A DNA stretch of 64,000 bases from Bacillota bacterium (GCA_023411795.1 JAEYOK010000045.1:140030-204029), one strand, 5' to 3'. Shown: positions 1-9,297, counted from the first letter of the stretch. Program-made: numbers and translations. The notes: generated by a model not told the origin, from the letters alone.

Positions 1-505
1 GTATTTTATGAAGTCTCTCCTCAAATGCTTTTTCACATACCATGCAAAGCTCGGCACTTCGACGTGCAATAACATCATCACTCAGCCTTTCGTCCGTCGG
101 GTCATCAGCAACACGCATACTTGTATCAAGATGAATTTTTGTAAAACCTGCGAGTATGTATTGCCGTACAAGTTCCCTGGCGTGTTCCATGGCCTCGGAC
201 TCCGGAAGATTAACCCACTTTAAAGGGCCTAAGTGATCCCCTCCAAGTATTACCCTGTCCAAAGGCAATCCTTCCTGGACCGCTATATCCTGCACATAGT
301 CCAAGAACTCTTTTGGTTTCATTCCGGTATAGCCTCCAAATTGATCAACCTGATTGGCCGTGCATTCTATAAGTACCGGTGAATCAGTCATTTTAGCACG
401 TAATATAGCAGCGCGCAATACAAACTCGTTTGCGCTACAACATGAGTATATTCCAACCGGAATTCCCTGGCTGCGTTTTTTCAACAGTTCCTGTATAGGG
501 TGCAT
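1..505 (-). CDS. Tagatose-bisphosphate aldolase non-catalytic subunit, GatZ/KbaZ family (N-terminal part, cut by window edge)
   Basis: Only the first 168 codons are inside the window; the gene continues to the left. The start ATG at 505 follows a perfect AGGAGGT ribosome binding site. The protein opens with HPIQELL and carries the family blocks GIPVGIYSCCSANEF (14-28), ECTANQVDQFGGYTGM (47-62) and GGDHLGPLKW (88-97). GatZ and KbaZ are the partner subunits needed for full activity and stability of class II tagatose-1,6-bisphosphate aldolase, which makes dihydroxyacetone phosphate and glyceraldehyde 3-phosphate in galactitol and N-acetylgalactosamine breakdown. It is the last visible gene of the minus-strand glycan operon and follows an AgaS-like SIS gene, which supports an amino-sugar or galactose-type route. 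GatZ versus KbaZ cannot be decided from this fragment. Confidence 0.88.
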   Translation of the reverse strand, partial: MHPIQELLKKRSQGIPVGIYSCCSANEFVLRAAILRAKMTDSPVLIECTANQVDQFGGYTGMKPKEFLDYVQDIAVQEGLPLDRVILGGDHLGPLKWVNLPESEAMEHARELVRQYILAGFTKIHLDTSMRVADDPTDERLSDDVIARRSAELCMVCEKAFEERLHKI

Positions 506-533
506 ATGTACCTCCTAGTCTATATAGCCTATA

Positions 534-1571
534 TCAAGATAACTTTATCCAGGCATCCAGCCCGTCGGGACTATCAGGATTTACATTTAAATGAAGTGCT
601 TTAAAATATGTAATATTTTGGATGCAATATAACATAAATACTGCAGAAACCTTGTCATTATCTATATTAGGCAGCTCTATTCTGGCATCAGCGTCCTGAA
701 TCGGATTACTTGCTATACAATCAATGACAACATTTAATGCCCCTGTCCTATTTATGTCTGAAACCAAGTCCTGCTGCAGCATGCGATTACCTGTCGAAAT
801 TATGGATATCACTAAAGTATCCTTGTTTATCATAACCTTTGGTCCGTGTCTTACATCCAAAACGTGGTAATGATTAGAATTTAACTGGCATATTTCCTTG
901 AACGCAAGAGCGCCTTCTTCGGCAAGACCTGCCATATAACTGTCTGCCAGAACAACTCCGTGATTCCATGGTTTTTTAGCTATGTCCTCAAATACAGACA
1001 AGTATTTTTCTTTAAAGTCATTAAAATACCCTGATAAGCTTCTTAACTTATTAATTGTATCCGTATCATCCGATATAATTGCTGCTGTCATAAGTCCTGC
1101 GGCATAAAGGTTGTTGACTGTACGTGTTTGACAAATAGCATGGTCATAAATCCAGGGCATCTCAATATTTAGTTCAGCTAATTTTGAAATTTCTGCTTCC
1201 TTTGCTCCGCAAATTGACAGTATTTTTAATGCCCCGTTTTTTTTAGCAAGCTCCGCTCCGCGAATTATTTCACTGGTGCTTCCGGATCTTGAAACTGTAA
1301 TAATTACAGAATCTTTTATCATCAATTTGTAATCATTTTCATTTACGATATAATCACCTGCTGCCACAGCAAAGGCTGGTATCCCTTTCATACCTGAAAA
1401 GAACATTGCGTAAGATTTTGCCACACTAAAGCTGGAACCGCAGGCAAATATGACTACTTTACTCACATCTCTGAAAAAGTCACAGATAGCTTTTGTCTGG
1501 CTAGACAAATATTCTAGTGTTAAATCAAGAGCATTAAACTGATCATCAATCTCTTTTCTTATAATATACAT
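534..1571 (-). CDS. SIS-domain sugar isomerase/deaminase, AgaS/GlmS-like
   Basis: 345 residues with two SIS (sugar isomerase) domains, at about 30-165 and 195-330. The phosphosugar-binding features are FACGSSFSVAKSYA near 42-55 and a serine-rich VSRSGSTSEI loop near 93-102. The N-terminal glutaminase domain of GlmS is missing, so it cannot use glutamine as amide donor. Proteins of this shape are usually aldose-ketose isomerases or amino-sugar-phosphate deaminases such as AgaS. Its position between an amino-sugar kinase and a GatZ/KbaZ subunit suggests it deaminates or isomerises a hexosamine 6-phosphate on the way to tagatose 6-phosphate; that is inference. It lies 13 bp after the kinase gene in the same operon. 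Confidence 0.8.
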   Translation of the reverse strand: MYIIRKEIDDQFNALDLTLEYLSSQTKAICDFFRDVSKVVIFACGSSFSVAKSYAMFFSGMKGIPAFAVAAGDYIVNENDYKLMIKDSVIITVSRSGSTSEIIRGAELAKKNGALKILSICGAKEAEISKLAELNIEMPWIYDHAICQTRTVNNLYAAGLMTAAIISDDTDTINKLRSLSGYFNDFKEKYLSVFEDIAKKPWNHGVVLADSYMAGLAEEGALAFKEICQLNSNHYHVLDVRHGPKVMINKDTLVISIISTGNRMLQQDLVSDINRTGALNVVIDCIASNPIQDADARIELPNIDNDKVSAVFMLYCIQNITYFKALHLNVNPDSPDGLDAWIKLS

Positions 1572-1584
1572 AACAGATCTCCTT

Positions 1585-2565
1585 TCAAGCCACGCTTACC
1601 TCTTCCGATATTCTCCTTGCAATCATATCTTCCAAAATTACAGACCCCACTTTTTGAGCCGCCAAAAGAATGCCACCGCTTGTTGGTGTTAAAATGGGGG
1701 GGATAAAATGTACAGAAAGATTGCTCAGATACTTGCCCAATTGGTCTAGTATCAGTTTGTCTGCCTTATAAACACCACCGTAATAAGACACATCCGTGCT
1801 GCTCTCATTGCTGAAGCATAATTTATAATATATGCTTTTAACAGTAAGATATAATTCATATGCAGCCCGATCATAAACATTAATTGCTGATGTGTCTCCT
1901 TTTATGGCAGCTTCATAAAGTAGAATTTGTACCTTGCTGATGCTTGACCTTTTACCGGCTAGATTCTTGTTATAATAATCCACTATATCCATATCACTTT
2001 TTAAAGAAAAGTTATCCTTGATAATACTGTATAATGGGCCTTTCTGTTCTCTTCCGTCAGCCTGTTTTACAAACAGACGCAATGTCTCCTTTCCAAGCCA
2101 GTAAGCGGAGCCTTCATCTGAAAATTCCTCATGAACACCATTTGAACGTGCTGTTTCCCCTTTACTGTTTTTTCCGAAGCCTATTGCTCCTGTTCCGGCA
2201 ACCACATGAATGCCGGGCTTTAATGCAAGCGAACCGGCATGCCCAACCTCAACGTCATTTCCAATATACTTAGGACTGTCAGGAATAATAGCTTCGACAA
2301 TTCTTTTAATCTCTTCGTCAGCCTCGTAATTCTCACCAAAACAGGGGATACCCCAGGATGAACTTACAACCTGATTCTTACAAAGACCGGCTTTAAGAAG
2401 AAGCTTACTGACTCCTGATTCCAAAAGCTTGTAGAGCCCGTCCATACCAATCTCAGGGTATGTACATCCGCCAAGTATTGTCTCGCTTAATGTACGGCCT
2501 TCAAGATCTGTGAGTAGCATAGCTGTTTTAGTTCCGCCGCCGTCAATACTTAGATAGCTTTTCAT
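1585..2565 (-). CDS. BadF/BadG-type ATPase, probable N-acetylhexosamine kinase
   Basis: 326 residues of the ASKHA fold. The N-terminus MKSYLSIDGGGTKTAMLL is the phosphate-1 loop of the BcrAD/BadF/BadG family, and VVAGTGAIGFG in the middle is the phosphate-2 loop. Family members of this size include N-acetylglucosamine kinase. I chose ATG 2565 because GGGGGAAAG sits 6 bases before it; an upstream in-frame ATG at 2580 has no ribosome binding site. Its place just before an SIS gene and a tagatose-bisphosphate aldolase subunit suggests phosphorylation of an N-acetylhexosamine released inside the cell. The exact sugar is not readable from sequence. Confidence 0.8.
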   Translation of the reverse strand: MKSYLSIDGGGTKTAMLLTDLEGRTLSETILGGCTYPEIGMDGLYKLLESGVSKLLLKAGLCKNQVVSSSWGIPCFGENYEADEEIKRIVEAIIPDSPKYIGNDVEVGHAGSLALKPGIHVVAGTGAIGFGKNSKGETARSNGVHEEFSDEGSAYWLGKETLRLFVKQADGREQKGPLYSIIKDNFSLKSDMDIVDYYNKNLAGKRSSISKVQILLYEAAIKGDTSAINVYDRAAYELYLTVKSIYYKLCFSNESSTDVSYYGGVYKADKLILDQLGKYLSNLSVHFIPPILTPTSGGILLAAQKVGSVILEDMIARRISEEVSVA

Positions 2566-2705
2566 AATACTTTCCCCCATAAATATTAATCATATAAAAG
2601 TAAAACCATAAGTATTATTTTTAAGAGTTATACACTATAGATTTACAGCTTCACAGCATTTATTAAAGTGTAGTGAAGTCCGTAATACCCGATTTCATTC
2701 AACAT

Positions 2706-4154
2706 CTATTTTGCCGATAAGTCCTTCTTCAAAATCTGAGGGCTTGTCATAGCTTTTATATCCAGGATTTTAAGCTCCTCCTCTGATGTTATAAGACCCT
2801 TACTCCTAATTAAATCCCTTACCGATGCACCCGTTTCCAAAGCCTCTTTGGCTATTTTAGCTGCGTTCATATATCCAATGTAAGGACTGATGGCAGTAAC
2901 TATACCAATACTGTTCTCCACAAGATACCTGCATTGTTCATGATTTGCCGATATACCCATGATACAGTTGTCTGTCAGCGTACCCACCGCGTAGGCAAGT
3001 GTCTCAATAGATTGAAACAAGTTGTAAAAAATAATGGGTTCGAAGGCATTAAGCTCAAGTTGCCCAGCCTCACAAGCCATTGTTATGGTCATATCATTAC
3101 CGATGATATTAAACGCCACCTGATTTACTACTTCCGGGATAACAGGGTTAATCTTGCCCGGCATAATGGATGAACCATTTTGCCTGGGTGGTAAGTTTAT
3201 TTCTCCTAATCCAGTTTTGGGGCCTGAGGACATAAGCCGCAAGTCATTAGACATTTTTGACAGGTTGACAGCGCAGGTTTTTATTGCTCCGGAAACAATA
3301 CAATATCCATCCAGATTCTGAGTAGCATCAATTAAATCATCAGCCTGTTCCAAATCCAGCCCTGATACCTTTGAAAGAACCGGCACTATTCTTTTAATAT
3401 ACTGTATGTCTGCATTTATGCCTGTGCCGATGGCGGTTCCTCCTAAATTAAGATATCTCATCTCATTTCTAGCATTTTCAAGTCTTTGTATGTCCCGTTT
3501 AACAGCATGACCGTATGCTTTAAATTCTTGTCCAAGCCGTATGGGCACCGCATCTTGCAATTGGGTCCTGCCCATTTTAATAACATCGTCGAACTCATCA
3601 GCTTTTTTTTCAAGGTTCTCATAAAGACGTTTCAGCTCATGTAAAGCCTTATCCAGCAGTTTAAGTGCCGTCATTTTGCCAGCCGACGGAAAAACATCAT
3701 TTGTAGATTGGCCACAGTTAACATGATCCAGCGGATTGACCAAGGAATAGTCGCCTTTTATGCCTCCTAAAAGCTCAATCGCTCGATTTGCAATTACCTC
3801 GTTGGCATTCATGTTAAGAGATGTTCCTGCTCCACCCTGAATAGGGTCTACAATAAAGTTTTCATGGAGCTTTCCTGTTAAAATCTCATCCGATGCTGAT
3901 ACCATGGCATCAGCAGTTCTTTTATCCAGAATTCCGATTTCAGCATTAGTAATAGCCGCAGCTTTTTTTATTTCGACAATGCTATTTATTATTTCCGGGT
4001 GCATTGTAAGCCCGGTAATGCGGAAATTCTCAAACGCACGTAAGGACTGAATTCCATAATATACGTCGGCCGGAATATTCCTTACTCCAATAGAATCTTC
4101 TTCTGTACGGTATAGTGTGGATGAAGAGTTTTTATTTGTGTTTGCTTCTATCAT
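2706..4154 (-). CDS. aspA: Aspartate ammonia-lyase (aspartase)
   Basis: 482 residues, the normal length for the aspartase/fumarase superfamily. The signature GSSIMPGKINPV lies at 327-338, with the catalytic Ser at 328. The N-terminal EEDSIGVRNIPADVYYGIQSLRAFENF is of the aspartase rather than the fumarase type, and the substrate-binding block GQSTNDVFPS is at 148-157. The enzyme converts L-aspartate to fumarate and ammonia. It sits inside a carbohydrate operon, 57 bp after a GH172 gene and before a sugar kinase, which is an unusual setting; it may help release nitrogen or supply fumarate when the glycan carries amino groups. The fumarase alternative is unlikely. Confidence 0.93.
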   Translation of the reverse strand: MIEANTNKNSSSTLYRTEEDSIGVRNIPADVYYGIQSLRAFENFRITGLTMHPEIINSIVEIKKAAAITNAEIGILDKRTADAMVSASDEILTGKLHENFIVDPIQGGAGTSLNMNANEVIANRAIELLGGIKGDYSLVNPLDHVNCGQSTNDVFPSAGKMTALKLLDKALHELKRLYENLEKKADEFDDVIKMGRTQLQDAVPIRLGQEFKAYGHAVKRDIQRLENARNEMRYLNLGGTAIGTGINADIQYIKRIVPVLSKVSGLDLEQADDLIDATQNLDGYCIVSGAIKTCAVNLSKMSNDLRLMSSGPKTGLGEINLPPRQNGSSIMPGKINPVIPEVVNQVAFNIIGNDMTITMACEAGQLELNAFEPIIFYNLFQSIETLAYAVGTLTDNCIMGISANHEQCRYLVENSIGIVTAISPYIGYMNAAKIAKEALETGASVRDLIRSKGLITSEEELKILDIKAMTSPQILKKDLSAK

Positions 4155-4211
4155 GATTTGTTCCCTTTATTTCATATGCTGTTTTATAAATCTAGTTAGT
4201 ATATTTGCTAA

Positions 4212-5090
4212 TTATGGGTATGCTTGAAAGTCTCTATCACGTATTTTATATAGATTTAATAGCTGTTGATTGTTCGGCAAATCATAACAAGCTTTTGCTA
4301 CTTCACCAACGTAATAATACGCAGTAGAGGAGAAGATGAATGCAAATTCTCCATTACGGAAATACCAGCCTCCATTAAAATAGTCTTCCATACCGGTACC
4401 CATAATACTGGGATTGCTTTCTGTGTCATCATCAATCCATATATATTCGGGTGCTTCTAGGAAAGCAAGATAATTTGGATATTGACTTTGAATAGACAAA
4501 GCGCAGCCTGCAAAATGTCCTCTTCCTTCAACGTTCATTATTTCTAAAGGCTCACACCCATTATTTTCTCCACAAGTGAAGGCGCAACACAATCTGCCCG
4601 AATTGTCGGGCAATTTATCCATCCTCTGATAATTTATGTTGAAAAATATCTCCGCTATATAGCTTGGATGTCTGTTTTCAACTTCAAGCTTAAAGCCTTT
4701 TTGGAATGGCATGGGAAGGTAGCAACAAAAGCCTCCACTACTCATTCCAATGTATTTTGATGAAAAATGCTGATATTTACAGTGGCCTATACCGAAAAAA
4801 TCACCAATAGGCGAAACTATAGATGGCTCACTTGCACCATCAAAATAAATTTTAAGAATAGTCAGCCTAAGTACTGTCGGATCTACTTTGGCTTTTTCAT
4901 CCCAATAACGATAAAACCAGCCAGGAAGAGTACACCACAGGCGAGTTATAATCCCGGTCTCATTACTGTCAAATATAACCCTACTTTCACCTGGCTCTAT
5001 AAACACTGTTTTGTTACCAGTCTTTGGATCAAAGATTGTAAATTGTCCTGTTTTTTCAGAACTCACACAATAGATACTTTGCTCAGCCAT
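4212..5090 (-). CDS. Short GH172 (DUF2961) protein with an apparent internal deletion
   Basis: 292 residues against 389 in the sister gene just upstream. It shares the family N-terminal jelly-roll (PIGDFFGIGH at 94-103) and the active-site block GTGMEDYF at 231-238 with acidic residues E212 and E235. Directly after GGWYFRNGEFA it jumps to FIFSSTAYYY, whereas the sister has about 75 residues between the equivalent points (YHGISLAEP through the YRFHIEDPI strand). The reading frame is intact, so this is an in-frame loss, not a frameshift. GH172 members act on alpha-furanosides (fructofuranose or D-arabinofuranose); whether this shortened form is active is doubtful. Ribosome binding site AGGAGGG precedes ATG 5090. 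No signal peptide. Confidence 0.8.
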   Translation of the reverse strand: MAEQSIYCVSSEKTGQFTIFDPKTGNKTVFIEPGESRVIFDSNETGIITRLWCTLPGWFYRYWDEKAKVDPTVLRLTILKIYFDGASEPSIVSPIGDFFGIGHCKYQHFSSKYIGMSSGGFCCYLPMPFQKGFKLEVENRHPSYIAEIFFNINYQRMDKLPDNSGRLCCAFTCGENNGCEPLEIMNVEGRGHFAGCALSIQSQYPNYLAFLEAPEYIWIDDDTESNPSIMGTGMEDYFNGGWYFRNGEFAFIFSSTAYYYVGEVAKACYDLPNNQQLLNLYKIRDRDFQAYP

Positions 5091-5101
5091 ACTTCACCCT
5101 C

Positions 5102-6271
5102 CTAGATAGATTTACAGTATCGGGCAAGGCTTTCTTTGGTAGTCAAGGGCAGCCTGTCCTTTGTGTCTGCAATCTGTGGAAAGGTTTTATGCGGTTCTGT
5201 CTGGTACCAATAAGCTGTAGAAGAATAATCATTTGAAAGGCTGTTGCCATGCCCATGTTCAATGGTCACCTTTATAGATTTCCGGAATATAATGGGATCC
5301 TCAATGTGAAAACGGTATGTTGTCCATTTACCGGTATACCCAAAAGAACCAGCTCCCCAGGTTCCCGGAGTCTCCCATGATCCATCAACTTTACAAGGTT
5401 CAGCCAGCGAAATGCCATGGTATGGGCCATCATATTTCAAAGAAGGGTAATCCCAGGCAGCACAAAAATAGTCCTCCGTACCGGTCCCATGAAGAGATGG
5501 GGGCCAGCTTTCCCCGTCTATGAAAATCATATCATCGCCTTCTCCAAACCATGTTACATTAGGTACAGGATTAATATGGTCTATACTCAGGTTGCAACCC
5601 ACATAGTGACCGGCACCCTCCGCATCCAGAATGACATAGTTGCCTTTTCCACTTAGGTTTTTTATTGAAGCAATCTCTTTTAGCGGTCCTTCAAACTCTG
5701 TATGCTTTCCCTTTAAGTTTTCCATATCCAGAATACCGTCCGTGGGGTTCTGTCTGCGCCATTGAGCATGGAAATAGAGCCCATCCTCCGGGAAAACCTC
5801 AAATTTCTCATAATCTATATAATAGTAAAAATTCGGTATTTCCACATCACATTGGTTCACAATTGTAATGCGCCCCCTGCGTGCAAACGGCATAGCAAAG
5901 TAGCAATTCATTGCCGCAAATTTTTGAGGAGATCCTTGCTTGGTAATCATGTTAAGTGGAAGTGAAACATAGTGATTTGCAACACCGTGACCGACACCAA
6001 AAAAATCACCGATTGGTGCTTCTACTGAAGGGAATTCCTCATCATCCCAATACATACGAATTAATATCGTACGGAAGTAGTAAGGCTGCTCACAATTGGT
6101 AGTACACCATATATGATTAATCTGAGTAGGACCGCATACATCAAAAATAGTTCGTTCCTCTCCCTTTGGAATTGAAATATAGTCTTTATTGCCCCCGGTT
6201 CGATCCCAGCTTGATTCCCTACAGGTATGTCCGTTTCTGAGCTGGGTAAGGCTTTTTAATGAAGTATTCAT
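5102..6271 (-). CDS. GH172 family (DUF2961) glycoside hydrolase
   Basis: 389 residues, full family length. Hallmarks are APIGDFFGVGHG at 85-96, the ENLKGKH segment near 184-190, and the acidic pair E244 (in WFGEGDDMIF) and E266 (in GTGTEDYF, 262-269), which match the nucleophile and acid/base spacing reported for GH172. The C-terminal strand IEHGHGNSLSNDYSSTAYWYQ is complete. Characterised GH172 enzymes cleave difructose dianhydride I-type alpha-fructofuranosides or alpha-D-arabinofuranosides, often as homotrimers or hexamers. There is no signal peptide, so it should act in the cytoplasm on imported oligosaccharides. ATG 6271 follows AGGAGGG. The substrate is not decided by sequence. Confidence 0.87.
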   Translation of the reverse strand: MNTSLKSLTQLRNGHTCRESSWDRTGGNKDYISIPKGEERTIFDVCGPTQINHIWCTTNCEQPYYFRTILIRMYWDDEEFPSVEAPIGDFFGVGHGVANHYVSLPLNMITKQGSPQKFAAMNCYFAMPFARRGRITIVNQCDVEIPNFYYYIDYEKFEVFPEDGLYFHAQWRRQNPTDGILDMENLKGKHTEFEGPLKEIASIKNLSGKGNYVILDAEGAGHYVGCNLSIDHINPVPNVTWFGEGDDMIFIDGESWPPSLHGTGTEDYFCAAWDYPSLKYDGPYHGISLAEPCKVDGSWETPGTWGAGSFGYTGKWTTYRFHIEDPIIFRKSIKVTIEHGHGNSLSNDYSSTAYWYQTEPHKTFPQIADTKDRLPLTTKESLARYCKSI

Positions 6272-6291
6272 TTATAAACCCTCCTATTACT

Positions 6292-7323
6292 TTAATCGTA
6301 TTGAACCAGCTTATTCAGCCTGGGAATTATGCGTAGGGCATTTTTATAGTAGATTTTTTTGAGAACCTCATCGGGAAGATATACGCCATAAATATTCCAG
6401 CGTCCCTGGTTATGTTCATCGAAAGAATTATAAGGAAAATACTCATCTTTTGTTTCAAAAAAACGGTAATTACCGCTTACATTTGTGGCATTAGGAATTA
6501 AATCTGTACCGTATATTATTCTATCCTGGTATTTTATTAAAAACTCTCTAGAGGTATATGGTTGGCGTCCCAGCTCTGATATCCGCTCTGCTGTATCTAC
6601 AAACATGTTGGGATATGTATCCAGCATACGAGAAACATTTTTTAGATTCTCCGCATGAGAGCCCACGTGTGCAATAATAAACTGTGTATCCTTATTCTTT
6701 GCAAGGAGTGCTTCCTGAGCTTCCATCAACTCAGGAAAGCGTGGACATGGACGATTCCCATAAGACCAATGAGGATGTTCAGCCAGTTCTTCATACCGTT
6801 CATGAGTACTATCAATAACCTTGTCAAAAAATGATGGCGGATCTCCAATATGAATAGTAATAGGCAGGTCATATTCTGCAGCGGTTTCCCATACTACACG
6901 AAGACGATCATCATCCGGTTTAAGGTATTTACCATATTTATCAGTAATCTTTACACTAAGAGATTTTGAAAATTTAATACCTGTAATCCCCTTTTTAACG
7001 CATTCAATAATATGGTTACGGGTTTTTTTGTTAAAATCCGTATCATCTATGCAAGATACATCGACCCGTCCAAAAATAGAAAACCGGCCTGGATAACGAT
7101 TAACATAGTTTTCTAGTTGAAAGTCCAATCTTTCATCCCAGAAGCCATCCATATCAACAATCAATTTAATATTAAACCTGTCCATATCCTCCAGTACTTT
7201 TGCGGAATCCTTGGTTCGCGTAAGGTGATTATGAGCATCAATAACAGGATATTTCGAGAATGTACGTTCATTCTGTGGTAGCTCTAATCTGCATATAGGT
7301 CTGAACTCGTTAATAGGTATCAT
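6292..7323 (-). CDS. Amidohydrolase-2 family metal-dependent hydrolase
   Basis: 343 residues of the PF04909 TIM-barrel type. Metal-ligand motifs appear in the usual order: DAHNHL after strand 1 (about 29-34), HIGD in the middle, FIIAHVGSH, and IIYGTDLIPN near the C-terminus. Family members hydrolyse or decarboxylate small cyclic or aromatic substrates, including sugar lactones. It is 20 bp from the GH172 gene and part of the same minus-strand operon, so a lactonase or deacylase acting on a sugar derivative is plausible but unproven. ATG 7323 has GAGGAGA at good spacing. No signal peptide. Confidence 0.8.
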   Translation of the reverse strand: MIPINEFRPICRLELPQNERTFSKYPVIDAHNHLTRTKDSAKVLEDMDRFNIKLIVDMDGFWDERLDFQLENYVNRYPGRFSIFGRVDVSCIDDTDFNKKTRNHIIECVKKGITGIKFSKSLSVKITDKYGKYLKPDDDRLRVVWETAAEYDLPITIHIGDPPSFFDKVIDSTHERYEELAEHPHWSYGNRPCPRFPELMEAQEALLAKNKDTQFIIAHVGSHAENLKNVSRMLDTYPNMFVDTAERISELGRQPYTSREFLIKYQDRIIYGTDLIPNATNVSGNYRFFETKDEYFPYNSFDEHNQGRWNIYGVYLPDEVLKKIYYKNALRIIPRLNKLVQYD

Positions 7324-7394
7324 TCTGCTATCTCCTCACTTATAATATTTTATAATTCAACTATTACTTACCTTAAAAACTATGGATGATTATT

Positions 7395-8387
7395 TCACAC
7401 TTTAATTTTGAAAGATGAAACCTTTGGGGTAATTCTGGTTTCTGTCCTGCTGAGTGGAAATCCCAGTTCATAGGGTGATTTTCCAACAAAGCTACTTTCC
7501 TTTCCTTTCACCTCGAGATAACTGTCCTCCATGGTGATAATCGCGTAAATTGGTTCTTTGTATGGCACGGTATAAGAAATATTTGGGTATTTGTTATCAA
7601 TTTCAAAACCATATCGCGAAGCGGCATACTCCTCTCCCAGCCATGCATTCGAAATACTATTTAGGTTAAAATAGAAAACATCATCTACCTTTACCAGGTT
7701 ATCAATATGGTTATGTCCATTTATGCACATCAAAATTCTTTTGCCATTATTTCTTTGCTCAGTTAAGATTCTCCTGAATTCGTTCACATTTTTAATACCA
7801 TAGAGCTCATTATTAAGACTTTGGTGTGAAAAAATAATAGTGGGTTTCTCTGTCTGCTCAAGATCCTTTGTTAGCCAATATAACTGGTTCTCGTCAAGAA
7901 AAGGAGCTTCTTCGTGTGAATAGTCAAAGTAATTTCCATGATCATAAGAATGATACCGGTTACCTGCCATGAAAAAATTGCAGTCCAATACTATAAAATG
8001 AAAAAACTTGCAATCAAAAGAATAGTACGTATTTTGACACCCTAAGTATTTAACCACTTCCTCTTTACTGCAAAAATCTAAATCGTGGTTTCCAAGAACA
8101 TGATATTGGGGAGCCGGATATTCCTTAAAAAGCCTGAAAATTTTATCCTTATCTTCAGAAGGTTTTTCCATCAAAGCATTTGCGACATTGATAGGTATAT
8201 TTTCTGGTTTGCATAAAACATATCTGTTTTCATCGGGATAACAATAATCTCCTAACTGAATAATGAAATCTACCTGTTCACGCAAGCAATCATCCAAAAA
8301 CCCAGTTGTTCTTGATAAGCAATCATGCATAATATCTATATGCATATCGGTGAATATGCCAAATTTAACTTGTTCATGGCTGCACAT
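7395..8387 (-). CDS. Calcineurin-like metallophosphoesterase
   Basis: 330 residues. The five metallophosphoesterase motifs are in order: FTDMHID near the N-terminus, QLGDYCY, GNHDLDF, FSHQSLN and INGHNHID. The enzyme should hydrolyse phosphomono- or diesters with a two-metal centre. I start it at ATG 8387 (MCSHEQVKFGIFTD), preceded by GGAAGTGG and 13 bp after the previous stop; longer in-frame starts would run back into the upstream gene. It sits between PHP-domain and amidohydrolase genes in the glycan operon, hinting that the glycan or a breakdown product carries a phosphoester. No export signal. Confidence 0.82.
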   Translation of the reverse strand: MCSHEQVKFGIFTDMHIDIMHDCLSRTTGFLDDCLREQVDFIIQLGDYCYPDENRYVLCKPENIPINVANALMEKPSEDKDKIFRLFKEYPAPQYHVLGNHDLDFCSKEEVVKYLGCQNTYYSFDCKFFHFIVLDCNFFMAGNRYHSYDHGNYFDYSHEEAPFLDENQLYWLTKDLEQTEKPTIIFSHQSLNNELYGIKNVNEFRRILTEQRNNGKRILMCINGHNHIDNLVKVDDVFYFNLNSISNAWLGEEYAASRYGFEIDNKYPNISYTVPYKEPIYAIITMEDSYLEVKGKESSFVGKSPYELGFPLSRTETRITPKVSSFKIKV

Positions 8388-8400
8388 GTTTACCACTTCC

Positions 8401-9297
8401 CTAAACCTTAAAAAAATCATCATCATATATCGGTTGAGTCCACAATTTAGAACCATCCGGTGCAGTAACACATATGCGTACATACGGTTCTGCCTTAGGT
8501 AATTTGTAATCTATGCTTTCTCCCACAATTCTTGCTAGAAGCCTTGAATTGCAGCCAATAAATTCGTATTGTAGTTCACCTATATAGTCGTTTAAATAGA
8601 CTACATCAATATGTATAATCTCTTTATCCAAAACAAGCTTTTTAAGCTTCAAACCAGTTGAACCGTAGAAGCATCCAGACTTAATGGCAGCTTTAACGCT
8701 ATCGTAGCTTTTATCTCCATACACCATAGTCCAGCTGTTGGCCAAATCAAACCAACGATGAAAGTCGTCATTAGCAAATCCCCATACAAGTCTGCCAGAA
8801 GCTAAAAGCTCATCCCATACATCTGTGGCGAGGGCCAGACCTGCCAGTCTTGGGATAACACTATTATAAATCTCAATCCCAACATGCCCATTTAGCTTCT
8901 TAATGTCTTCTGTAGGCCAGTAATCATCTGTGTCTAAGTGAGGATGACAGATGATTACAAAGCCATCTTCTCCTACGCATGAATCAATGGCCTCCTGATG
9001 TTTCCCACTAACTACAGCTCTTCCGCCTATGCAAAGCATATGCTGTTTTTGGCTATACTCATAACCGTTTATTAGCACCATATCAGATTCGTTAGCAAAC
9101 TCATCTAAATCTGTATAAGCATCATGGTTTGTAATCGCTAATACATGGTAACCACAATCCTTATATACTTCTATACAATCCTTTAGAGGAATGATTCCAC
9201 AGTTATCACCTTTTCTTGCACCGCAGTGGGTGTGAAAATTAGTGCGCAGCCATTGCCCAGTTCCACTTGCCACAGATTCATAAGGATTAATATACAT
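8401..9297 (-). CDS. PHP-domain phosphoesterase-like protein
   Basis: 298 residues of the PHP superfamily. The first metal motif is NFHTHCGARKGD (about 20-31), followed by LAITNHDAYTDLDEF, IICHPHLD and, later, GFANDDFHRW, which together supply the His/Asp trinuclear metal site. PHP proteins hydrolyse phosphomonoesters or cyclic phosphates. It overlaps the end of the GH116 gene by 11 bp, so the two are translationally linked. With the metallophosphoesterase immediately downstream this gives two phosphoesterase-type enzymes in one sugar operon. The true substrate cannot be read from the sequence. Confidence 0.82.
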   Translation of the reverse strand: MYINPYESVASGTGQWLRTNFHTHCGARKGDNCGIIPLKDCIEVYKDCGYHVLAITNHDAYTDLDEFANESDMVLINGYEYSQKQHMLCIGGRAVVSGKHQEAIDSCVGEDGFVIICHPHLDTDDYWPTEDIKKLNGHVGIEIYNSVIPRLAGLALATDVWDELLASGRLVWGFANDDFHRWFDLANSWTMVYGDKSYDSVKAAIKSGCFYGSTGLKLKKLVLDKEIIHIDVVYLNDYIGELQYEFIGCNSRLLARIVGESIDYKLPKAEPYVRICVTAPDGSKLWTQPIYDDDFFKV

